Shown here: piece by piece, positions 1-11,500 of the stretch
Layout of the letters: every line of letters begins with the position of its first letter
Numbering within the stretch: position 1 is the first letter of the stretch
Assembly: GCF_026151205.1 (NCBI RefSeq)
Contig: NC_087079.1
Coordinates: 18,100,945-18,160,944, forward strand
Direction of reading: 5' to 3'
Origin: Bolinopsis microptera
Taxonomy: Eukaryota; Ctenophora; Tentaculata; Lobata; Bolinopsidae
DNA length: 60,000 nt
Notes under the pieces: generated by a model
Databases searched by the model: none
Seen by the model: the letters and a program-made list of their open reading frames with translations, nothing else
Told to the model about the DNA's origin: nothing
Position numbers and translations under genes: made by a program

Positions 1-840
1 AAAGATTAATTAGTAACCCTGTAATTAAAGTTGTGTTAATTAGTAACCCTGTAATTAAAGTTGTGTTAATTAGTAACCCTGTAATTAAAGTTGTGTTAAT
101 TAGTAACCCTGTAATTAACGTTGTGTTAATTAGTAACCCTGTAATTAACGTTGTGTTAATTAGTAACCCTGTAATTAACGTTGTTTAATTAGTAAACCTG
201 TAATTAAAGTTGTGTTAATTAGTAACCCTGTAATTAAAGTTGTGTTAATTAGTAACCCTGTAATTAACGTTGTTTTAATTAGTTACCCTGTAATTAACGT
301 TGTGTTAATTAGTAACCCTGTAATTAACGTTGTGTTAATTAGTAACCCTGTAATTAACGTTGTGTTAATTAGTAACCCTGTAATTAACGTTGTTTAATTA
401 GTAACCCTGTAATTAAAGTTGTGTTAATTAGTAACCCTGTAATTAAAGTTGTGTTAATTAGTAACCCTGTAATTAACGTTGTGTTAATTAGTAACCCTGT
501 AATTAACGTTGTGTTAATTAGTAACCCTGTAATTAACGTTGTGTTAATTAGTAACCCTGTAATTAACGTTGTTTAATTAGTAAACCTGTAATTAAAGTTG
601 TGTTAATTAGTAACCCTGTAATTAAAGTTGTGTTAATTAGTAAACCTGTAATTAAAGTTGTGTTAATTAGTAACCCTGTAATTAAAGTTGTGTTAATTAG
701 TAACCCTGTAATTAACGTTGTGTTAATTAGTAACCCTGTAATTAACGTTGTGTTAATTAGTAACCCTGTAATTAACGTTGTTTAATTAGTAAACCTGTAA
801 TTAAAGTTGTGTTAATTAGTAACCCTAGTAATAAACGTTG
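1..840. repeat. 30-bp minisatellite, about 28 copies
   Basis: Tandem 30-bp units containing TTAATTAGTAACCCTGTAAT followed by TAACGTTGTG or TAAAGTTGTG. Units differ by single bases; a few are 29 bp. The array resumes at 2,263-2,390 after an insertion. It lies in the CFAP54 intron just before the first exon seen in the window. Open frames of the LISNPVINVV type across it are only repeat translation. Confidence 0.95.
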
Positions 841-2262
841 TTTGTTTTTTTTTGTTTGAAAACCAGTTTTTTGCTGGTACCCATAAGGGCTTTGGAACCA
901 ATATATAATAAATTGTATGAATAAATCAAATCCCCGTGGGGCACGCGACATTCAAGATCTAGTTGCAAGCACATGTTATAAAACATTGTAAAATAGCCTC
1001 AAGACCAGAACTGCATATTGCTTGGGCTTTCAGCCCAGTTTGCTCAACAGTTCGTGGCCTACTTACCTAACTTAAAACCTTAGTGCAATGCTTGCAACAA
1101 CTAAAATCCTACTCTATAACTAAGTTACCCTATTACGTATAATCTAGAAGAGTGATGCAAAAAGTCAACTGATAACGCAACACAGTCTAATCATACTCTT
1201 ATCAGTAGTTCCTCTAACCTCTGTTCTCAGTTATACAAAAAGTTTTAACTCCATGAAATTAACGTCAAACACATACACAAATGCTTGACTTTCTCAAATA
1301 ATTAGTCACTCAGCGACACAAACTTTGTTGTTTTTTATGTAATATTTCTTGCTCGGGTCCTTCTTGATTCCCTCTTTCATTTCCTGTACGAGCTTTTGGC
1401 GAGGGATTCGCTCATCCTGCGACCTGTCTGGAGATAAGTAGAGTTTGTTGTAGTTGAAATTGTAGTCTGCCACATCAACCGATTTCAAGACTTTTGCTCT
1501 GCTCAGAAATTCACGTACAATTTCAGGATCTCGCAAAGTAACTTTTATCGGCCGTGATCGAGGGCTGTCAGACTTCTTTACTCCCACTCTCTCAATGTTT
1601 ATTATAGTCGGCCTTCCAATGAACTTCATAAAACCCCAAATATCACCCACGAGATCCCGTTCGTTCATTTCTTGCTCTTCACATTCGAGCTGTTCTGGGG
1701 CCCCGAAGATGATAAAGTTTTTCGACCGATCATCTTCTGTAATCGCCGATTTCACAGCCATTTTGATTTTAGCTGGAGAGATATCATTAGCTACGCTGTT
1801 ATTCTTCACAACATCTGTAAACAGTTTCATTTCTGTTTTCACTGTCTCCTTCACTGAAGCTAGTTTACCAGATTTGCATTGGATGAGCTCGTTCTGAGTT
1901 TTTATCTGTTCTGATTTCTGTTGGTCAAGCGTCTCTGCTGCTGATCTCAAAACAGTTCTCGATTTACATATCATAGACCCCATCTTCAAAACTATTTCGG
2001 TTATTACATCCTTTGTCACGCCTTTTGGCTTGAACAAGTCATGAGTGAGGTCCTCTAGTTTCCTGCAATTAAGTTTCGCTAAAACCGAGTCTGATAAGTC
2101 CTCAATCTGTTTCTCCATTTCGTGAAGAGTACTGACCGAAAATTCCATATTGTGTATACTTCGTGTATAGCAAAGCTGCACAGTAAAAGGCAGTGCAATT
2201 ACCTATTTACTGATAAGAGACAACTGATATCAACTCACAAGCGAAAAGATTGATTGCAAACT
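841..2262 (-). mobile_element. Retroposed insertion interrupting the 30-bp minisatellite
   Basis: About 1.4 kb of unrelated sequence splits the 30-bp minisatellite. On the minus strand it contains one long intact ORF and ends in an A-rich tail (the T-rich run on + at 840-856). This is the layout of a retroposed copy. Target-site duplications cannot be read because the flanks are themselves repeats. No reverse transcriptase follows the ORF, so it could be a truncated non-LTR element, a nonautonomous derivative, or a retrocopied gene. Confidence 0.55.
1306..2181 (-). CDS. Intact 291-aa ORF resembling LINE ORF1-type nucleic-acid-binding protein
   Basis: Single-exon ORF. Residues about 12-130 are charged and heptad-like (LHEMEKQIEDLSDSVLAKL, then ETLDQQKSEQIKTQNELI), suggesting a coiled coil. 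Residues about 150-285 look like the RRM-like and C-terminal region of ORF1 proteins of non-LTR retrotransposons: RSKNFIIFGAPE, then RPIKVTLRDPEIVREFLSRA, then YLSPDRSQDERIPRQKL, and a lysine-rich tail. In such proteins this region binds RNA and chaperones nucleic acid. No ORF2 endonuclease or reverse transcriptase follows. The frame is fully open, which argues for a recent insertion or retained function. A second Met at residue 12 could be the true start. The family call is from memory of the motif pattern. Confidence 0.55.
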   Translation of the reverse strand: MQLCYTRSIHNMEFSVSTLHEMEKQIEDLSDSVLAKLNCRKLEDLTHDLFKPKGVTKDVITEIVLKMGSMICKSRTVLRSAAETLDQQKSEQIKTQNELIQCKSGKLASVKETVKTEMKLFTDVVKNNSVANDISPAKIKMAVKSAITEDDRSKNFIIFGAPEQLECEEQEMNERDLVGDIWGFMKFIGRPTIINIERVGVKKSDSPRSRPIKVTLRDPEIVREFLSRAKVLKSVDVADYNFNYNKLYLSPDRSQDERIPRQKLVQEMKEGIKKDPSKKYYIKNNKVCVAE

Positions 2263-2390
2263 GTTGTGTTAATTAGTAACCCTGCAATTAACGTTGTGTT
2301 AATCAGTAACCCTGTAATTAACGTTGTGTTAATTAGTAAACCTGTAATTAACGTTGTGTTAATTAGTAACCCTGTAATTAACGTTGTGTT
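2263..2390. repeat. 30-bp minisatellite, right-hand block (4 copies)
   Basis: Same unit as the array at the left edge. The last unit runs straight into the 3' splice region of the first visible CFAP54 exon. Confidence 0.95.
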
Positions 2391-2392
2391 AG

Positions 2393-2555
2393 ATGTAACT
2401 ATCCCAGACTCAACATGAAGCATATAAACGGATCCTCTATCACCCTGATCCGGCACCTGATTGAGAGTATCCTGGTTTCAGTGGATATTGCTATTAGAGA
2501 GGGAGCCCTGTTTTGCAATGTCACGTGTGATCAGGGTCCTTTCAAGACTAAACAG
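2393..2555 (+). CDS. CFAP54 exon 1 of those in window
   Basis: Encodes LNMKHINGSSITLIRHLIES, then a helix ending at GPFKTKQ. The donor CAG|GTGGGA is strong, phase 0 at its end. The acceptor is uncertain: TTAG at 2,391-2,392, or CCCAG at 2,406-2,407. Both keep the frame open. Confidence 0.65.
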
Positions 2556-5500
2556 GTGGGAGATTGTAATACTAATATTATATATTGTAAAGTTGTAATA
2601 CCAATTATATGCGTTATCATCACTTTAATAAAATTGATCCACTACAGATACGATGCATCTTCTTTCATCACAACAACATTTCAGCTAGCAAGACTGGGCC
2701 TATGCGAGAAGCTCCTGGTAGCAATAGAGCTGTCAGGCCGTATTAACGACACTCAGCTAGGAACCCAAGCCATTATCCAGACGTACGGTCTACTTGCTCC
2801 CCTTATTCATCATAACATCATGTGTTATCCTGCACTCAAGGTACGGTCTACTTGCTCCCCTTATTCATCATAACATTATGTGTTATCCTGCACTTAAGGT
2901 TAGGACTGTTACAAAAAGTTCGATCAAATTGATGATGTAAAACTTACTATCTTGCAAGCTCTGAATCTTACAGTTTAAGATTTTATTTGGATCGTAATAA
3001 CTTGTGCTGTGTCCTCTGATAATTTGAATAGCAAACATGATAATATAGCATGATATTTTACAACTCCTAGTCATGAACTTACCTTTCATAATTGAGCATC
3101 AAATCATAGTCTATCAAATTTAAATTATCAATTCAACAATATTAACAAAATTTGATAATTGAAAATAACTTGTTTCCTCTGATAAGGTACTGTTGTATTG
3201 TCACGCTGCTTTGACAGAGCTTCCTGGGGTAGTAAAACAGAAGAAACACGCTGGAAACATACAACACATGACAGGAGTCATCACTTTCTATCTCAGCAAG
3301 GTTAATTACTTAATTAGTTAATTGGCTGATAATTGATTTGTTAATTTTTTCAATGAATTCGAATGATTATGGCTGAATTTAGTGGCCGGAAATTGTATTG
3401 CTATTTCGATAATAATCTGTGTTCATCATAACTCTTGAGCCTTACAAGCTAATAATTAGTCGATTAATTAGCTAATTAGCTAATTAGTTAATTAACTCCA
3501 CATCCCACCAGACGCTGCACCAATGGGGAGAGTTAGAGGGAGCAGCCCTGATAAGTGAGAATGGGCACGAGCTACTTACCCAGTTTGATTGTTTGTATGA
3601 TGAACTTAGTGAACAGTCTCATGCTATCACTCCTAATAACAAGAAGAAACCTGTTAAGAGAACTGATAACACAGGGTAAGTAGTCACATAGTGGTCACAT
3701 AGTGGTCACTGGTCACGTAGTGGTCACATAGTGGTCACATTAGTGGTCACTGGTCACATTAGTGGTCACATAGTGGTCACATAGTGGTCACATAATGGTC
3801 ACATTAGTGGTCACGTGGGATAGCTGTAAGTTTTTGTTTATCAGTTTAGGGGGGGCCGGGGGGGGGGGGGGGTATCAAAGAAGGAATATAACCTTTTTAT
3901 TAGTTGTTTATTTCTGTTTATTTGTTGACCAATGACTTATTAAACTTAAAAAGTTACCTGAATAACAGCACAACTTGACCACCACATCTAATCAGAAAAG
4001 AAAAGAAAGGGAACCTGAAAGACATGATCCAGGACCCAGGAGGTGCGCCAATCCTTAAGAGTGACACAGTTAAAGCGTTTGAAGCGCACGTGCTGCGTCA
4101 CAGTGCAATCTACCCCACTAACAGCAGCGGAGATCCGGACTTTACCGGACAGGAGGACTTTAACTTGCTCTACACTGCTGTCGCTAACTTGTCCAGTCAT
4201 CAAGCTCAAAAAGAAGGTTTGATTTAACGGATTGCTGGGCTGTGTACTTCTGGTATCTCCTTTTCTTTTATAGGTCACTTATCTTTCTTCCATCTTATCC
4301 TCCTATCTCCCTTGTGTACTGTACTTCTAGTATCTCCTTTTCTTTTACAGATCACTTATCTTTCTTCCATCTTATCCTCCTATCTCCCTTGTTTATTCTA
4401 TCTGATATCTCACCTAGACCTCTTATCTCCATCTCTCCAGTCTCTAATCCCCTCAGTGTACAAGTTCAGACTCTTATATCTCCAGTCTCTAATCCCCCTT
4501 CCCTCAGTGTACAAGTTCAGACTCTTATATCTCCAGTCTCTAATCCCCCTCAGTGTACAAGTTCAGACTCTTATATCTCCAGTCTCTAATCCCCCTTCCC
4601 TCAGTGTACAAGTTCAGACTCTTATATCTCCAGTCTCTAATCCCCCTCAGTGTACAAGTTCAGACTCTTATATCTCCAGTCTCTAATCCCCCTTCCCTCA
4701 GTGTACAAGTTCAGACTCTTATATCTCCAGTCTCTAATCCCCCTCAGTGTACAAGTTCAGACTCTTATATCTCCAGTCTCTAATCCCCCTCAGTGTACAA
4801 GTTCAGACTCTTATATCTCCAGTCTCTAACCCCCCTTCCCTCAGTGTACAAGTTCAGACTCTTATATCTCCAGTCTCTAATCCCCCTCAGTGTACAAGTT
4901 CAGACTCTTATATCTCCAGTCTCTAATCCCCCTCAGTGTACAAGTTCAGACTCTTATATCTCCAGTCTCTAATCCCCCTCAGTGTACAAGTTCAGACTCT
5001 TATATCTCCAGTCTCTAACCCCCCTTCCCTCAGTGTACAAGTTCAGACTCTTATATCTCCAGTCTCTAATCCCCCTCAGTGCAAGTGTACAAGTTCAGAC
5101 TCTTATATCTCCAGTCTCTAATCCCCCTCAGTGTACAAGTTCAGACGCCGGTCCCGGTTCCTGGAGCTGTATGTGCGTGTGCTGGAGAAGGCCCTGCTAG
5201 AGAGTAGAGTCTCTAATCCCCCTTCCCTCAGTGTACAAGTTCAGACGCCGGTCCCGGTTCCTGGAGCTGTATGTCCGTGTGCTGGAGAAGGCCCTGCTAG
5301 AGAGTAGACCCGACCTAGTGGTGGACTGGTGCAGTGAGGCTGTGGCCTGGTTAACACGACGTAACGACCTTCTCATCGCTCAGAAGGCTCTTAATAAAGA
5401 CGTTAAACCGGCTAAGAATCTAGAGGTAATGGCTGTGTAGCTGTGTTTATAATCTAGAGGTTTTCATTTACTTTTTGAATTAATGGCTGTGTTTGGGGTC

Positions 5501-8500
5501 TCGAGGGTTTCATTAACTATTTGAATTAATGGCTGTGTTTAGGATTGGCATTTTTCTTTTTTCGGTAAATGAACAGGACTTTGATATATTATTTTTACTT
5601 GCTGTATGATACATTAATAATATGCAGATGCTGAAACAGACTGTGATGGCTAAAGGATCTGATGCTGCTCTTGCTAAGAAGAATGATAACAAAACCCCTG
5701 GCGTCAAAAATATGTCCAAAAAGGAAGGGGTGAGTAATGCATTAGTGAACATTTTAGCCATCCAGTAAACTTGTCAATTGATACTTTTCGAATTTTATTT
5801 ATTTTTCAATTTTCAATATTTTTTCAATATGATGCTCACTTTCTCTAATTTATTTGCTGATCGCTGTGCAAGTTAAGCCTTTAACATTTTGAATAGGAAT
5901 GCGCCGATAAAACTCGATATATCGGTGAGAAGGATGTAATTTATTTGATATATAATTTTAGATCAAGCCATTTAAACTTCTGGGTCAGCCGGATGAGAAT
6001 AAAATGCAGGTATGTTACTCTAGTGCAGTGCTCTTATCTCGTTAACATTACCTTATATGGTAGTGTTACCATAGTGACACTACCATATAAGGTGTGTGAC
6101 TCTAGTTCTCTTCTCTTCCAGCATGACTCTCAAGTCTAGATTGTAGACCTTATAATATGCATGTTTTGAGCTTCTTGCTCTGGATTTTTCTATTTTAACC
6201 AAGTTCCATAACGTTTCATAAAAACTTATACACTCTTAAACAAATTTGTTTCTTAGAAAATTTGTACCCTTATATATATATATTAGTGTTTAGAATTTAT
6301 TTGTTTTTATAAACTTTTAACTAGATCAATAGTGTATTGAACTTAAGTCTGATTTATACATATAATAAGAATCTGATATATATATAAGAATCTGATCGGT
6401 AGGAACTTTCGACAAATTGTAAATAATCCAGAAATTTTAGAGATTTTGTTATGATTACTTCAATACAAATACATAATAATGCTGTGACCGTGTGTTAACA
6501 TGATGACTACCCAGGCTGCAGAGCTACTCAGAGCCATCCTGCCAGATACCTGGAGAAGATCCTGTAGAATACAGAGACTACGTCTTATTACCCACGAGGA
6601 GATGCCCTGGAGAGCCCAGGTTTGCTGCTGAAGCATGAAATTGTAACTTTAAGTCGTTTCATAGTGCTTTCTAATGGAATTATTTGACCTTGAGGTCATA
6701 AATTTAAGTCTTTGCAACCTTCAGCTTCTGTTCGTGTTCTCAATTTAAATAATTAAATACAGATTCAAATAAATGTGATATTTTATTTCGTCTGATAGAG
6801 CTACTTATTATATATATATTAAGTATAGAGTACTATATAAATATAGAACTACTTTTCAGCTGAACGTGATACTTGCCGCCTCCTGTTACCAACAATTCAA
6901 AGATAAGATGGACACTAGAGTCAAGTCTTTTAATGATGCTGCTGATTTTAGTCATGGTACTGTGGTGGCTTTATCATTATACTTTATTGAACTTACTTAC
7001 GCAAACTTTAATACTTAGGCAAACTTTACTGATGCAAACTTTACTTAAGCAAACTTTACTGATGCAAACTTTACTGATGCAAACTTTACTTAAGCAAACT
7101 TTACTGATGCAAACTTTACTCAAGCAAACTTTACTGATGCAAACTTTACTTAAGCAAACTTTATTTAAGCAAACTTTACTGATGCAAACTTTACTCAAGC
7201 AAACTTTATTTAAGCAAACTTTATTTAAGCAAACTTTACTGATGCAAACTTTACTCAAGCAAACTTTACTGATGCAAACTTTACTGAAGCAAACTTTACT
7301 CAAGCAAACTTTACTGAGGCAAACTTCACTGATGTAAACTTTACTGATGCAAACTTTACTTAAGCAAACTTTACTGATGCAAACTTTACTCAAGCAAACT
7401 TTACTGATGCAAACTTTACTTAAGCAAACTTTATTTAAGCAAACTTTACTGATGCAAACTTTACTCAAGCAAACTTTACTGATGCAAACTTTACTGATGC
7501 AAACTTTACTGATGCAAACTTTACTGAGGCAAACTTCACTGATGTAAACTTTACTGATGCAAACTTTACTTAAGCAAACTTTACTGATGCAAACTTTACT
7601 CAAGCAAACTTTACTGATGCAAACTTTACTTAAGCAAACTTTATTTAAGCAAACTTTACTGATGCAAACTTTACTCAAGCAAACTTTACTGATGCAAACT
7701 TTACTCAAGCAAACTTTATTTAAGCAAACTTTACTGATGCAAACTTCACTGATGTAAACTTTACTGATGCAAACTTTACTCAAGCAAACTTTACTGATGC
7801 AAACTTTACTTAAGCAAACTTTATTTAAGCAAACTTTACTGATGCAAACTTTACTCAAGCAAACTTTACTGATGCAAACTTTACTGATGCAAACTTTACT
7901 GATGCAAACTTTACTGAGGCAAACTTCACTGATGTAAACTTTACTGATGCAAACTTTACTTAAGCAAACTTTACTGATGCCAACTTTACTTAAGCAAACT
8001 TTACTGATGCAAACTTTACTTATGCAAACTTTACTTAAGCAAACTTTACTGATGCAAACTTTACTGATGCAAACTTTACTTAAGCAATCCGATGGAATCG
8101 ATGTAATATCATGTATTCGTTATATATATTACCGTTTCTGTGATATGCTAACAATTATAATTGGAAAAGCAAGTTATAAAATAAATTCTGTTAAAACTGA
8201 TGGTGGTGACCTTCAGAATGTTCAAAGTCACAGTTGTGTAACAGTAGCCTCCCAGGCGGAGAGTACGACTTGTTGCCTAGCAACATGTTCGTGGTGGGTG
8301 ACGTTGGGAGCATGATGAACAATAGTGATGATCCTATTGAGGATATTCTGCGCGAGGTCAATTAGTAAATCTTATACTACTTTCGTTTTGCAGTTTATTC
8401 TTTCATTCTCATACCATTTTGTGATACTTATGTTTTATAATTTAATCTGTTTTCGCTCTTTTGAGTGGGTCAATCATATAATTGATGTTTTGGGACAAAG

Positions 8501-11500
8501 AGATTCATCACTCAGTTTTTCAAACAAATAGTTGTCGACGTTTCGTCCCACGCCTTATGTTTTATAAAACATAAAACTTGTCTATTAATAGCCAAGATAT
8601 TATCAGCTCTGTAGTTGATGAAGTAACTGTGAGGTGTTGAGCTACGATAACATTACCTTATATGGTAGTCAGTGGACAGTGAGTGTTGTCATAGTAACAT
8701 ATCTCAATGCAGGGTCACGTGAACGTTTCGCCCTCACTGGAGAGGGAGAAAACTAACCTGACAGCTCTGATGAGCAAGAAGGGGAGTGTCAGCTCTGTTA
8801 CCTCAAGGTATAATATAAATTAGTGATTTACGATGCAGTTTCACGTTTTGCAGCTCCTTATTCACTTTCACATTCTAATTCTATTGATTATGTTATTTTT
8901 GTTTAAATCTTTATTGATAACATTTGATCTGAACTGTACATGAATCATGATAGTCTGAGTACATATTACCTAATGTAACCCTTGTAAGTTCTAGTTAATA
9001 CCTAATAATAATACCTAAGTCCTAATACCATGCTGGTAAAGTTTTTAGATACAACTGAATCTGACCTGTACTGGACATGGTACTTTGACCACCTAGTCCT
9101 AATATATAATACCTAATATTCTAATACGATCCTGTTATTTTGTAAGATATTATTTAATCTGATCTGAACTGGACGAACAAGGCGTTTCAGACAAAGCAAG
9201 TACTGTCTCTCAAGCGACAAAGCAAAAGAGATAAAGATGAGTTACAGCAGCTACCTAGTGCAGACCTTTGTGAGTCTGACCCAGGCTCTGGTGCTCGCTC
9301 ACCGGGGTGCACATTGGGGGCTGCTGCAGAACATTGCTTCTCAACTGTGGAGAATTGTCATGGACCTTCACATGAAGATGAAGGTGACTTTAATTTTTAA
9401 TAGTTTTGCAGTGATTACGAAAATAGTTAAAGGGTAAAGATTGTGTTAAGTTATGTAGATTAAGGGATATTTTGAGCCCTTCAGCATGTTCGCTGGTGGT
9501 ATTAAAGCGTAGCTAATTATCGGAAAACACATAGTTAGTATATGGTTTATGATTGATTACTAATTACTATGATTGTGATTCTCTTTGAACATTGTGGTAG
9601 AATAATTGTATGTAATTTCTATAAAACGTTTCAGACCCTGCCAACTTCTACAAGAGAAGCGTTGGGTCTCACTGACCAGGCTATCAATGATCTCACTATT
9701 TCAGACCCTGCCAACCTCTACAAGAGAAGCGTTGGGTCTCACTGACCAGGCTATCAATGATCTCACTATTTCAGACCCTGCCAACCTCTACAAGAGAAGC
9801 GTTGGGTCTCACTGACCAGGCTATCAATGATCTCACTATTTCAGACCCTGCCAACCTCTAAAAGAGAAGCGTTGGGTCTCACTGACCAGGCTATCAATGA
9901 TCTCACTATTTCAGACCCTGCCAACCTCTACAAGAGAAGCGTTGGGTCTCACTGACCAGGCTATCAATGATCTCACTATTTCAGACCCTGCCAACCTCTA
10001 CAAGAGAAGCGTTGGGTCTCACTGACCAGGCTATCAATGATCTCACTATTTCAGACCCTGCCAACCTCTACAAGAGAAGCGTTGGGTCTCACTGACCAGG
10101 CTATCAATGATCTCACTATTTCAGACCCTGCCAACCTCTACAAGAGAAGCGTTGGGTCTCACTGACCAGGCTATCAATGATCTCACTATTTCAGACCCTG
10201 CCAACCTCTACAAGAGAAGCGTTGGGTCTCACTGACCAGGCTATCAATGATCTCACTATTTCAGACCCTGCCAACCTCCACAAGAGAAGCGTTGGGTCTC
10301 ACTGACCAGGCTATCAATGATCTCACTATTTCAGACCCTGCCAACTTCTACAAGAGAAGTGTTGGGTCTCACTGACCAGGCTATCAATGATCTCACTATT
10401 TCAGACCCTGTCAACCTCTACAAGAGAAGCGTTGGGTCTCACTGACCAGGCTATCAATGATCTCACTATTTCAGACCCTGCCAACTTCTACAAGAGAAGT
10501 GTTGGGTCTCACTGACCAGGCTATCAATGATCTCACTATTTCAGACCCTGCCAACCTCTACAAGAGAAGCGTTGGGTCTCACTGACCAGGCTATCAATGA
10601 TCTCACTATTTCAGACCCTGCCAACCTCTACAAGAGAAGCGTTGGGTCTCACTGACCAGGCTATCAATGATCTCACTATTTCAGACCCTGCCAACCTCTA
10701 CAAGAGAAGCGTTGGGTCTCACTGACCAGGCTATCAATGATCTCACTATTTCAGACCCTGCCAACCTCTACAAGAGAAGCGTTGGGTCTCACTGACCAGG
10801 CTATCAATGATCTCACTATTTCAGACCCTGCCAACCTCTACAAGAGAAGCGTTGGGTCTCACTGACCAGGCTATCAATGATCTCACTATTTCAGACCCTG
10901 CCAACCTCTACAAGAGAAGTGTTGGGTCTCACTGACCAGGCTATCAATGATCTCACTATTTCAGACCCTGCCAACCTCTACAAGAGAAGTGTTGGGTCTC
11001 ACTGACCAGGCTATCAATGATCTCACTATTTCAGACCCTGCCAACCTCCACAAGAGAAGCGTTGGGTCTCACTGACCAGGCTATCAATGATCTCACTATT
11101 TCAGACCCTGCCAACCTCTACAAGAGAAGCGTTGGGTCTCACTGACCAGGCTATCAATGATCTCACTATTTCAGACCCTGCCAACCTCTACAAGAGAAGC
11201 GTTGGGTCTCACTGACCAGGCTATCAATGATCTCACTATTTCAGACCCTGCCAACCTCTACAAGAGAAGCGTTGGGTCTCACTGACCAGGCTATCAATGA
11301 TCTCGCTATTTCAGACCCTGCCAACCTCTACAAGAGAAGCGTTGGGTCTCACTGACCAGGCTATCAATGATCTCACTATTTCAGACCCTGCCAACCTCTA
11401 CAAGAGAAGCGTTGGGTCTCACTGACCAGGCTATCAATGATCTCACTATTTCAGACCCTGCCAACCTCTACAAGAGAAGCGTTGGGTCTCACTGACCAGG

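Noticed and set aside
6977-8315. Long frames such as SKVCISKVCL (minus) and KQTLLMQTLL (plus) as repeat proteins
   Set aside because: They are translations of the 15-bp minisatellite, exist on both strands and lie within an intron bounded by good CFAP54 splice sites.
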